Source: Carallia brachiata
Lineage: Eukaryota; Streptophyta; Magnoliopsida; Malpighiales; Rhizophoraceae
Assembly: GCA_021464245.1 (NCBI GenBank)
Contig: JADCRB010000040.1
Location: 10,061,534 to 10,125,533 of the forward strand
Direction of reading: 5' to 3'
Length of the DNA: 64,000 nt
Below the pieces are notes generated by a model. The model was not told the origin of the DNA. It did no database searches and saw only the letters and a program-made list of their open reading frames with translations. A program made the translations under genes and the position numbers. Within the stretch, counting starts at the first letter, position 1. The number at the start of each line of letters is the position of its first letter. This document shows, in pieces, positions 11,966 through 22,639 of this stretch.

Positions 11966-12329
11966 GACAACTAATTTTTAAAGACCCACGATAGAATTTC
12001 TTTGAAAAAAACAAACAACACCACATCATTTTTAAGATAAAATCTTTGCTTCTGAAAATATCAACAATTATGTTTTCTTGCTCTTTTCCTCTTCGAGATT
12101 GTTCAACACCAAAAGTTTAAAATTCCCCTCGTTTGTCTTCTATCCATAGCACAAACATCTCTTCTTCTTTGATTTTTTCTATTTTTCTACCTTAACACAA
12201 GACCAGAGTTCTTCTTTTACTAAACAATTTTCGTTTGTTGGGTTTTTTTAGATCTTAATAAAGGAAAATGAGGAACAGAAGAAAAATCATGCCTGAATGA
12301 CGAGGTTGCCTCCTTTTGGCGGTGTATAG

Positions 12330-13053
12330 TGTTGGAAAATAAGAGTGTATTTGAAAAGATTTGAATCCCACATGGAAAAGAGAAATCAAATACTACTTAA
12401 CATGAGAGTATAGAAAGGGAGTAGAGTCCCACATGGAAAAGATATGTTAAGTAGTACCTATCTATAACCAATATTATATTTTATAAAATAAAAGACCTAT
12501 AAGAGCTATCACGCAACCCAGTCTCAGGCCTGATAAGAGCGAGTCCATGCAAACTAACATGGGCCCTGGCCAATTTACCCTCGAGCCCAAATTTTTTTGA
12601 GATCGTTCCAAATTATTGGTCAAACTAGCCGTTTTTGGCTATTACAGCCGTTAACTACCATTATTCTACCCATTATTTACCTTTATGGCCATTATCCATT
12701 TTTATGAGCCTTAAAGTATGAACTAGTGTATATATATATATATTATATTCTTCTTTTGTAGGACACATCCATTCATGTACTCTTTCTTTCCATATACGTT
12801 TTCTGCTGGAGTTTACTGTGTGAATCAAGACTAGACTTGTTTCTGACACCTCACTATTTGAAATGCACATAAGTAGGAAGGTCTTTGTATTCTAAGAAGA
12901 TAGCCGCTGCGACCTACTACACTATCTTGATTTGAGAACGAGGATGAAAATTATCCTTAAAAACAGTAGCTAACACACCTCAGACATGTTCATATCCTTG
13001 TTTATGTTTTCTTTGCATCCATTCTTTGTTATTTTATAGTATTTTTCGTAACA
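12330..13053 (+). mobile_element. Copia-type solo LTR, 724 bp, target duplication TATAG
   Basis: Starts TGTTGGAAAAT and ends TTTTTCGTAACA, giving TGTT/AACA inverted ends. The 5 bp on each side are identical: TATAG at 12325-12329 and at 13054-13058. Inside is the GAATCCCACATGGAAAAG motif, twice in related form near 12365 and 12425. TGTTGG starts are typical of plant Ty1/copia LTRs. No coding remnant of the element is present. Confidence 0.9.
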
Positions 13054-13168
13054 TATAGCTCCCTCTCTTACATCTCATCTCTCTTTCTAGAAAGAATATG
13101 AACAAAGCCAATGATAAGCGAGACTAGAAAAAGACCAAGTTGGTGATGGCGAGGGCCGACGATGATGG

Positions 13169-13758
13169 TGTAGGGAAACACGATAGCATATCAATAAGAA
13201 GAAATCTGAACAAGATCTAAGTAAGCAACAAAATATATGAGTTTGACATCATATCTCAACTCGAAAAGACATTAGGATTATGAGTTCTTATCACTTATAA
13301 GTTCTTTCCTATCATTTTCGAAGTGGAATATTTAACATAAAACTCACGAATAAAATCTTAACAATCTTTCCTCCAAGTGTGAGTCTCTCCACATCAAGGC
13401 TACTCTCCTTAAATGTACACCACTCTACCAAACCCAATAGCTCAACAACGAGTAAAGTAAAATAATCAAATTGCGTTACATGGGAGCAGTAACCATAGTA
13501 ACTTTGTGTGTTCTTCGTTCTCGTGCCTTGCCAAACTAGGCTCTGATACCACTTGTAAAGAAATGCAAGAACCCATTAATGGGGAGAAATTTGAGCAAGG
13601 TCTAAGTAAGCAACAAAAAACATGAACTTTACACATCTCAGCCGAAACCCTTAAGGCATTGGAATTATGGGTCCTTCTCACTAATAAGTTGCTTACACTT
13701 TCATTTCCTTCCCAATGTGAGAAATTTAACACAACAATTCACACGTAAAATCTTAGCA
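13169..13758 (-). mobile_element. Complete TRIM (miniature LTR retrotransposon), 590 bp
   Basis: Two direct repeats, 13169-13363 and 13554-13758 (195 and 205 bp), begin TGTA(G/A) and end CTTA(A/G)CA on the plus strand. On the minus strand they read TGTTAAG...TACA, standard LTR ends. Directly inside the right repeat is the complement of TGGTATCAGAGCC (13539-13551), the initiator-Met tRNA primer site. Inside the left repeat is the complement of a purine tract GGAGGAAAGAT (13364-13374). Flanks are GATGG and GATGA, a near-perfect target duplication. The internal region is about 190 bp and noncoding. LTR length, primer site and tiny interior define a TRIM. It depends on another element's enzymes. 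Confidence 0.9.
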
Positions 13759-13837
13759 GATGACCATCTCTTTTTGTCCTTCTCTCTAGCTTACTTATGC
13801 TAGAGAGGTATTTTACCAAAAAAAAAAAAAATTTATT

Positions 13838-13884
13838 CTCATGCCAAATATTTAACATAACAACTCACACGTAAAATTTTACCT
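13838..13884. repeat. Extra partial copy of the TRIM LTR tail
   Basis: AAATATTTAACATAACAACTC followed by ACACGTAAAAT repeats the end of the right TRIM LTR (about 13710-13750), 80 bp downstream of the element and outside its target duplication. Confidence 0.6.
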
Positions 13885-14454
13885 ATTTTTAGAAACGTAA
13901 GTTATTTTATGAAAAAATAGAGGTATTTTATGGTTGACTCAACAAATATTTTTTGTTAAACTCAATTTTTTGTCATGCAAAGTAGCGTAAACTGAGGAAA
14001 AAGTTATCTAGGAAAATATTTTACGACAAAAAAAAGGGACTAGCTTTACTCTGATTGCTTGACTGACAACAAAATTTTCACAAGAGTGAATGAGAGAGAT
14101 TCAAGAGAGAGCTGAAATGACCCTGAGAGAGAGAGCAGAAAAGAGAGAAAGAGAGAGAGAGGTTACCACAGTAGCAGAAAGAGTAAAAGGGAAAGAAAGA
14201 GGTATTTTGTAAAAAAAAAATGCAAATAGTAAACATTAATAGAGAAAATGCAAATGATAAATATTAGGTCAATTGATATATTGACAATTTTATACATGTC
14301 ATATATCATATAGAATTGATGTAAGATAAAATGCTTGAATATGATAAAGTAACTTCAAATATTAGTGTTTTAAGAGTTCAAAAACCAATTAGATCAACTT
14401 AGATTAACAAAATGTATAACATTTGCAGTCTAAATTTATATATAACTTATGTTG

Positions 14455-15470
14455 CAATTTATTTCTCATGACCTAACTTGTTTTAATTTCTCAAATCTCA
14501 CCCTGAGCAGGGCCTTAGTCATGATAACTGCCAGTTGCCCTTCAAAACATCAGTGCACCAAAGCCACTTCTCCATCTTGTTGAGTTTCTCTTACAAATTG
14601 ATACTTTATCTTGATATGCTTAGCCTTGCTATAGAATACTGGATTTTTAGAAATTACAAGGGTTGATTTATTATCAACCTTGATTTTAGTTGGCATCTTT
14701 TGCTCTTACCTCAAATCAATTAACAACTTTCTCTACCACAAGGCTTGACTTATTGCTTCAACTGCTAAGATATATTTAGTTTCAATAATTGGCCAAGTTG
14801 TTGGTTGCTTTTTAGAACCCCAAGAGACTAAGGCAGAACAAAAAGTAAACAAGTTGCTAGACATACTCTTTAAGTCCTCACATGAGCCCCCTTAATTGCT
14901 GTCAGAGTATCCCATAAAAATTAGCTCTCTTTTTCTCAAATACATCAAACCATAATCTACTATCTCTATCACATATTTAAGCACCCTGTTTGATGCTCTG
15001 AAGTGAATTTCACTTGGTGCTTATTTGAATCTAGATAGAAGACTTGTGGTTTGTATTATATATGATATTGTGGTTGATAAATAAAGCAGTCAACCTATCA
15101 AGCTTTTGTACATGCTTGCTTCAGCTTTGATGGCACCATCCTCTCATTTTAGCTTGGTTCTCAATCCATAGCTTGAACTTATAAAAGACATCCACAACAT
15201 CAAATTTGTGTTGCATAAAGTAAATCCAACACATTGCTTATATTATAACTGAACACTACAAAATATCTACTTTTATTAAGAGTGGTGTGCTCATAGGTCC
15301 GCCTTTCTACAAATAAGATGGAGCTTCTTTATAGCTCTCTAAGATTGATTTACTAAAAATGACAACCTTGATTGCTTTCCATATTGGCAGATTTCACAGA
15401 CTTCACCTTTCTTATTAATGAAAGGTACATCAAGGACTAGAGTCAACTTTTGTGTAATAAATTCAATGAT
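14455..15470 (-). pseudogene. Ty1/copia pol remnant: integrase joined to RT tail and RNase H by internal deletion
   Basis: Reading leftward on the minus strand, the remnant begins with copia integrase (CEICQYGKQSRLSF, the zinc-finger/core lead-in, then VDVFYKFKLWIENQAK). It jumps directly to the end of reverse transcriptase (ASMYKSLIGC, APSEIHFRASNRVLKYV) and continues into RNase H (GYSDSN, VSWGSKKQPT, STLVISKNPVFYSKAKHIKI). The catalytic integrase end and most of RT are missing, so a large internal deletion occurred. Several in-frame stops are present. Family placement is secure by motif order; no LTRs were found next to it. Confidence 0.85.
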
Positions 15471-15529
15471 GCATAGGTGAAGTAGTTTTTTTTTCTCTAC
15501 AATTTATTTCTTAAACATTTTTTTTAGGA

Positions 15530-18500
15530 AAAGGACGATAGTATCATTCCATATATTATTTAATATTCTTACATTCTTATCAATTAACATAAAAACAGAG
15601 GGAAAGGAGCGTCGAAACCAAACAAACTCCCCTGATAAGTTAAGTCCCTACCTTGCTAGTCTATGTGCCACTTCATTGGCCTTATGATGGACATGATAAA
15701 TTTGGTAGCTTCTGAAGCTTGACTAGAGCTGCTGAATATCTGCTGCCAAAGATCCAATTATTGACGAGGAAACTAACAAAGATTGGATAGCTCTTATAGC
15801 TTCCAAACAATCTAATTCAATGCAGATCCGTTCCAAAGAAAGAGCTGTACCCTTTTAAAGACCACTTTTTATAGCTAGTAGCTCCAAAATGGTAGGAGAA
15901 TAGGACCCTTGCAATCCATCATGCATAACCAAAATAGGCTCTCCAAGATAGGTGCGAAAGATCAATCCAAGCCCACCTTTGCCTTCCCCCACTAGCAGTA
16001 GCAGTCCAAGCAGTTTTTCGTTGTAGCCGGTGAGGTACGTCTGAGGGCCTTTGCAAAGCAGTCTTGAAATCTGAATAGAGCCTCATTGACATGTCCATTA
16101 TTTTATCTGGCTGGAGCATTTTATGTTGTAATTTCAAAAGGTTTCTTTGATGCTAAAGGCCCTATACAAACATAATGATCATTTCCAAACCTTCATTGCA
16201 ATTGGTAATTTTAAAGCCTTCCAGCTAATTTTGGAAATCAAGAGTCTCCATGTCCTTAACACAAAAGCCTAGAGGACTGCTGAACCAAGCAGAAGCTACC
16301 CATGGGCAATGTACTAATGCATAAAGGATTGTTTCTACCTATTCTCCACAACATGGATACATAGCATCAATAGGAATTCCTCTATCTGCAAAATTGGCAT
16401 TGGTAGGTAAAAAATTCTTACAAGCACGCCAAAGTGCTTGCTTTTTTTGAAATTTGCGAATGCCAAAGTGTTTTCCACTAGCCCATAGAATCATACTGCC
16501 CAAATGTTGAAAAGGAAGGGGTGTTTGAGAGAAACATATTAAGGGCTAAGTGATAAAAACATTTCACAGTATAAGATCCATATTGATCAAAATGCCAAAT
16601 TAATTTGTCCGCTAGGTTTCAAATACTAATAGGAATAGATAAAATCTGTGCACATTCAAATGGCATGAACAAAGACTTAATAAGACCAGCTTTCCATCAT
16701 TTGGTATCCAAATCAATAAAAACGGATACCTTGTTAGGAATAAGAGGAGCTTCTAATGAGAGAACCCGGAATCCATTCTGTTCAGGTAGCCAAGCATCAC
16801 ACCAAATTGTCAACCTTTTCTCCAGTACCAATAAGCCATCAGTTCCCTTTGCACACCAATGGTCTTGTTGCCAAAATGCTATTCCATGCATAACTAAAAT
16901 TAGAGTCTCTTTTTGCTTCAAAGAAAGAGATTTGGAGGAAGGACTTAGCTTCAAAGATACGGGCCATAAGAGATTGCTCATATGTGATTAAATGCTATGC
17001 TTATTGGCTGAGGAGTGCTAGATTGAAAGTATGAAAATCGTGAAAACTGAAACCACCATATGCCTTTGCAAAAGTCATATTATTCCAGAAAGACCAATGA
17101 ATTTTTTGGGATGTGTCAGAGCTTCCCCACCAAAAATGATTTGCTAAAGAAGCTAACTTTGTGCATAAACTCGTCGGAAGTAAGAAACAACTCATTATGT
17201 ATGTGGGAATAGCTTGAACCACAGCCTTCAACAGAATCTCCTTGCCAGCTCGAGACAGAAAGTTTACCTTCTACCCATTGAGTTTATTGTGAACTCTGTC
17301 CTAGATCAAACTAAAAGCCTTGCGCTTTGAGTGGCCAACCAGCATAGGTAAACCCAAATACTTCCAGTGACTTTCCTCTATTATAATACCCATGCTATTT
17401 TGTATAGCCTATATAACATTTCGATGCATGTTATGACAAAAAGAAAGATCCATCTTTTTATTATTAATTTGCTACTTGGGAGCGTGCTCATATTGAGAGA
17501 AAATTCTCTTAAGTTGTGCACATTCAGCAACTGAAGCTCAAGTGAAAACAAGGCAATCATCTGCAAAGAGAAAATGTGTAACTGGCGGTGCCCTTTGACA
17601 AATTTGGATCCCATGAATATTACCATGTTGAGGAGCTTGAGACAATAAAGCTGATAAACCTTCCACTCACAACAGGAATAAATAGAGTGAAAGAGGTTCC
17701 CCTTGGCATAAACCGTGAGATGGGAAGAATTGTTCCCTTGGTGTGGAATTCACCACCAAAGAGTAAGACATTGTGGTCACACAACACATGATAGTTTGAA
17801 CCCATCGTGGAACAAAACCCATGAAAAGCATTATCTGCTACAAAAAATCCCATTTTACTCTATCATATGCTTTACCCATATCCAATTTGAGAGCTATGTA
17901 ACCTTTATTTCCTTGATACTTGCGTTGCAGAAAATGGAAAGTTTCATATGCAATAAGAGCATTATCCATAATGAGCAGCCTATGAACAGAAGCACTTTGA
18001 GAGTCTGAAATAATTTGCACCAAGAATGGCTTCAAATGGTTTGCAATGGTCTTTGTAATAATTTTAACAAGCACATTGCACAAGCTAATAGGGCGATAAT
18101 CTTTGCACAACAGAGGTGAAGACACTTTTGGAATCAGACAGATATTAGTGTGATTGAGTAGATTAGGATCCCCAATATTATTCAGGGCATCAAGAGCCTT
18201 TGCTACTACATCATCACCCACAATATGCCAATAGGATTGGTATAAAAGGGCTGGCATGCCATCTAGACCAGGTGCCTTTGTGCGATTTCCTTTGCAGTAA
18301 GGCTTGATAGATTTCTTCCTTTGTGTAACGTTGGCAAAGTTCTGCTTTCATTATTTGTCGAGAACCTCTGGCCAACAGCACTTGTTATTGTTTGCTCTAC
18401 TGTCCCCTGTGTTCAAAAAAGTGCTTTAAAATGATTTGTTAGGACAGGGACAACACTAATAGAAGCATCCAAAGAGTGCATTAGGCATAAACATCTTGTA

Positions 18501-19660
18501 ACCGACAAATGAAATTTCATTTTTGTCTTTGGGAAGTTGTGTAGTGAAAAAATTTTGTATTTTTATCTCCATCTTTTAGCTAAGATGTCTGGGATCATTG
18601 GGCCCATATAACTTTTCACGCCTTAGTAATTCATCAATTTGAGATTGGACATCTTTGAGGGCCAATAAATTCTCTGCCATAGATGGAAGCCGTTCAAGAA
18701 AGCTTTGTTGCTGTCTACAAGCATAGACCTGTTTATTGACATTGTCGAACACAGTTTGCTCCCACTTAGTTAAAGCTTTGCTAGATTCTTTAACAATACC
18801 TGACACATCAAAGGGAGAGTGGGCTAAGGCTTGTTGCCAACTACTGGCTATGACGCCTTCACAAGTGGGATCCCTGAGCCACATACTTTCAAAATGAAAA
18901 AATTTTCGTCCCTTGTGAGAAAAAGGGAAAGGGTCATAAGTTACCTCAATTGGGTTATGATCGAAACCGAAGCTAGGCAAATGAGAGGCACAAGCTCCTA
19001 AATAGATATCAAGGAAATCATTGGTAACAAAAGCCCAGTCTAGTCTTTCTTGAATGTTGTCTGCCTCAGCACGCCTATTGGTCCATGTAAACAAGTAACT
19101 CTCATAATCAAGTTCCTGAAGTTGACATTCCTCCATAGTCTATTAGAATTGATTCATAAATTCAGCTGATCGAGGACGTCCTCCCCCTTCTCATAGTTGA
19201 ACATAATTTCATTGAAGTCCCCACCACATATCCATGATTTAGTGAATAGAAGACTTAACGATTTGAGCAGTTTCCATGTCTGTAATTTATCCTTATCCTC
19301 TTGCCAACAATAAATTCCAGTAAAATGCCAATCCACAGGTTGATCCTCATATGACATAATCAAGTCAATATAATGAGTTAAGAAAGGTTGCAAATTACTT
19401 GAAATTGGTGGCCGCCAAAAGACACCAAGACCACCACTCCATGGCTTGCCATTGTCACAACAATCTATGAAGAGACCATGAGGAAATTGCAATGTTGATT
19501 TCAATTTATTTATCTTTGTCACTTTGAGCCAAGTCTCCATCAGAAAGACTAGGCTTGGGGCTTGAAGCTTAATGAGCTTCTTGAGTCTTTAAACTGCTCT
19601 TGGAGACCCCAACCCATTGTAGTTCCAACAAAGTGTTTTTATGACGCCTGGCGGGGCTGC
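15530..19660 (-). pseudogene. LINE ORF2: endonuclease, reverse transcriptase, zf-RVT, RNase H; decayed
   Basis: The minus-strand order is an APE endonuclease N-terminus (WNYNGLGSPRAV, then a stop, then PSLVFLMETWL), CGGDFNEI near 19220, FTWTNRR and ERLDWAF near 19080. The RT follows (NICLIPKV, YRPISLCNV, LKLDMGKAYDRVKWDF at 18257-17838), with LFADDCLVF around 17575-17547 keeping the catalytic FADD. The thumb region is AIPTYIMSCFLLP and FWWGSS near 17200. The zinc-binding region lies near 16700-16200. An RNase H-like tail from 16140 ends near 15530. Frameshifts and stops break it into at least seven open pieces. It encodes target-primed reverse transcription functions in intact relatives. Confidence 0.92.
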
Positions 19661-19849
19661 GTAGTAGCCACTGCCTATAAAGAGTCTATAGAAGTAGTAG
19701 AAGAGTCATGGGAAGCAAGAGAGTCATGCACAGTAACAAGGCTTCTTCCGAGTTTTTTGATTGGTAAGGAGTTAGTCTCCACAGTCCCAGCCAACACTGT
19801 CCTTTTGCTCGTGCAAGGAGAGGTGAGAAGTTAAGCACGGTGTTTTTGA

Positions 19850-20656
19850 TGAGAATCAAGGCAGCAACAATATGAACAATCATGATTCATTGCACATTAA
19901 GGATGGTCCAATCACAAGAGCTAAAGCTAAAAGGATGCGTTAAACTTTGCAAGAGCTGCTTTAAGCTAGTTGGGCCAAAACACAAGGGATTTCGTTCATA
20001 CAAGAAGAACAAGACTTAGTTAACTTAATTCAAGCCCAAGATTGAGGATAAAAGGCCTTTTGTCCAAAATCATTAATATGAACGTCTATTCTTTGTTATT
20101 TAGGGTTGATTTTATGTGCCACCATTTTGTTTAGGCTTGGCTGAACCCAATTTAAGAAGATTTGTTTTGTTTCTTTTGTTTTAGTTAATCCACAAAAATT
20201 GAGGATTATAGTTGTACCTTCCTTATTAACTCAATCTTTATTTCGAAAGTTTTTAGATAAATCCTAGTCTGATTCTAGGGTTTTTAAAAGGCTATAAATA
20301 CCTTGTTAAAGCCTTAAAACCGACAAACTTTGTTAGAGAATTATTGGGAAGGAATAAACTATCCTACTTTGTTCTTTTGAGAACTTTGTGATCTTAGTCT
20401 TCTAGTGAATAAACCAGACTTATAACTCACATCGCAAATTGTTCTTGAGTGTTATTTTTACCTTTTCATCTTGTTATAACCTTAGTTCATAGATCTTATA
20501 GATATTGGGTCTTGGTTTCACTTATAACCTTAGTTCTTGTCTTCATTATAACAACGGGTCTTAGTTCTCTCTTTATTGACTCTGATTTAGCTTTTTATGG
20601 TTTGTTATCAACATATTGGTGTTGGGTTTCACCTCTTTTTGTGTGGTTTTCATTAG
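19850..20656 (+). repeat. 5' LTR of the gypsy element
   Basis: Starts TGAGAATCAAGGCAGC and ends TTTTCATTAG, directly before the primer site. Matches 25206-26013 throughout, for example GATGGTCCAATCACAAGAGC and TTAATATGAACGTC. Confidence 0.9.
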
Positions 20657-20673
20657 TTGGTATCAGAGTTTGG
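20657..20673 (+). promoter_or_regulatory. Primer binding site, initiator-Met tRNA
   Basis: TTGGTATCAGAGTTTGG directly follows the 5' LTR. Plant iMet-primed elements carry TGGTATCAGAGC; the last base differs here. Confidence 0.85.
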
Positions 20674-21306
20674 CTCTAAATCTGATTTATTTATCTCTTT
20701 GGTTTATTGTTTCTGCATCTTTATAAATTAAAAAAAAACAAAAACAAAAAAATAAAATAAAAAAGGAAAAGAGAAAAGAGAACAACAAGTGTGTTGATTT
20801 GGTATTTTATGCAATTTCTGCTTATTTGGGAAAAGATCTTGTTTGTGTTGGTTTATTTTTTTATTAAGTTTATTTGTTTTCTTTGTGTTTCCTTCTGCAA
20901 AATTGACTCTGTTTTGTCTTAAATCACTTTGACTTTTATAATTTCATTTGATCCTTGTCTAATTAATATTCTTCGCTTCTAAATTTTATTACTCATGTTT
21001 TCCTTACTTCTTTTACTTATATTTATTTGTTGTCACATTTTTTTTTATTGACCTCTTGATTTCTTGCATGATTCGTCTTGGTTTTTGAGTTGCAAGGCTA
21101 GTTTTGAATACTTAGTTTAATAAAGAACTTAGTAAGAAAAGTTTTGAGAGGTAAAAGGCAAAAGTTTGTGAGTGCATTAGAGAGTAAAGGCCAAATTTAA
21201 TTGTGTGTTAAACACGCGAGTTGAGTGCTGTTTGTGAGTGAGTGGAGTGAAACACGTGAGAGAGTGTTTGTGAGGTTTTTCTAACATTCTTTTAGGTTAC
21301 TCAATC

Positions 21307-22555
21307 ATGTCACAACACAAGGATAAAGGTGCTTCGGATAAAGAAAAGATAAATGAGCAGTTCACTTTGCAAGCAATTTTCAAGCATTTTGAACATTTGA
21401 ATATTGTTCTCGATAACGTTAGGGACAGATTGGAGAGGCAAGATATTGCAATTACTAAATTGCAATAAGAAAGAACAACAAATAAGGACTCCAGATTTGC
21501 ATGAGGATGATCTTGATGATGATGGGGCAGATTTGAGAGATGAGTATGATAGGCCTTATAATGTCAACATGGGAAAATATATGAGAGGCCATAGAGATAG
21601 TGGTAGGGGCAGTCACAGATATAGACAGCCTAGGAAGGAAAGGAATTTTCGTAGATGGAAAGATAGACAAGATAGAGATTTGGGTAGTATTAAAATGAAG
21701 ATTCCATCATTCCAAGGGAGGTTATATCCTGATGTGTATTTAGAATGAGAGAAGAAGGTAGAATTAGTGTTTGAATGCCATAATTTTTTTGAGAAGAAAG
21801 GTAAAGTTGGCTCTCTCTGTATTTGTAGATTATGCATTAGTTTGGTGGGATCAAAAGGTACAAGAGAGGAAGAGAAATCATGAGAGAATTGACACTTGGG
21901 ATAAGATGAAGGCAATTATGAGAAAATGATTTGTTCCTAACCATTATTATCATGAGCTTTATCGCAAGTTGCAAGGGCTGACTCAAGGTATCAAAAGTGT
22001 GAAGGAATATCACAAGGAGATGATGATTGTCATGATCAAAACAAACATTGAGGAGGATAGAGAAGCAACAATGGCAAGGTTTTTACAAAGGCTAAACAAG
22101 AACATAACTGATATAGTAGAGCTACAACATTATATGGAGTTGGAGGACATGGTTCACATGGTTATGAAGGTTAAAAAGCAGCTCAAAGGAAAGAGTACAA
22201 CATCATGATATAGTTCAAGTTTGACTTCTTCCTCAACATTGAAGCCGAATTGGAACAAAATGGTAGATAAAACACCAAGCAAATTCAAGACCGATCCAAA
22301 CAAAAGCAAGAAGGTTGGAAGTAGCCAAAAGAAGGGTAAGACTAATGTGTCACAAGGTAGATCTAGAGATGTTCAGTGTTTTAAATGCTTGGGAAGAGGA
22401 CATGTTGCTAACCAATGCCTTAATAAACATGTAATGATCTTGAGAGAGGATGGAGATGTTGAATCAGGATCAGATTTGGATGAGGAGTTTATGCCACTTT
22501 GGAAGATTATACTGATGTTGAAGGGGAGCATCAGTTTCCTAAGGAGCAAGTGACA
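21307..22555 (+). pseudogene. Gypsy gag, broken by stops and frameshifts
   Basis: ATG 21307 opens a 53-codon frame that stops at 21466. The rest continues in other frames: SIKMKIPSFQGRLYPDVYLE (with a stop just after, where relatives have tryptophan), then EYHKEMMIVMIKTN and EEDREATMARFLQRLN near 22000, and a CCHC knuckle CFKCLGRGHVANQC near 22380. The order matches plant gypsy gag (capsid then nucleocapsid). Not functional. Confidence 0.88.
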
Positions 22556-22639
22556 TTTGTGGTGAGGCATTTGAATATGCAAGTTAAGGAGGTTGATGAC
22601 GTGCAACACGGAATATCTTTTGTACTATATGCGTTATCA

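Larger units (their letters stand above)
9058..12329. other. ARIADNE 3' flank and AT-rich intergenic DNA
   Basis: The first few hundred bases should hold the 3' UTR. The rest contains the tandem duplication at 10023-10228, a hAT-like fragment at 11040-11215 and a (TA)n(TG)n microsatellite at 11925-11965, with no gene that I can support. Confidence 0.6.

Noticed and set aside
13169..13758. Cassandra-type TRIM carrying 5S rRNA
   Set aside because: No 5S-like internal control region is visible in either LTR.
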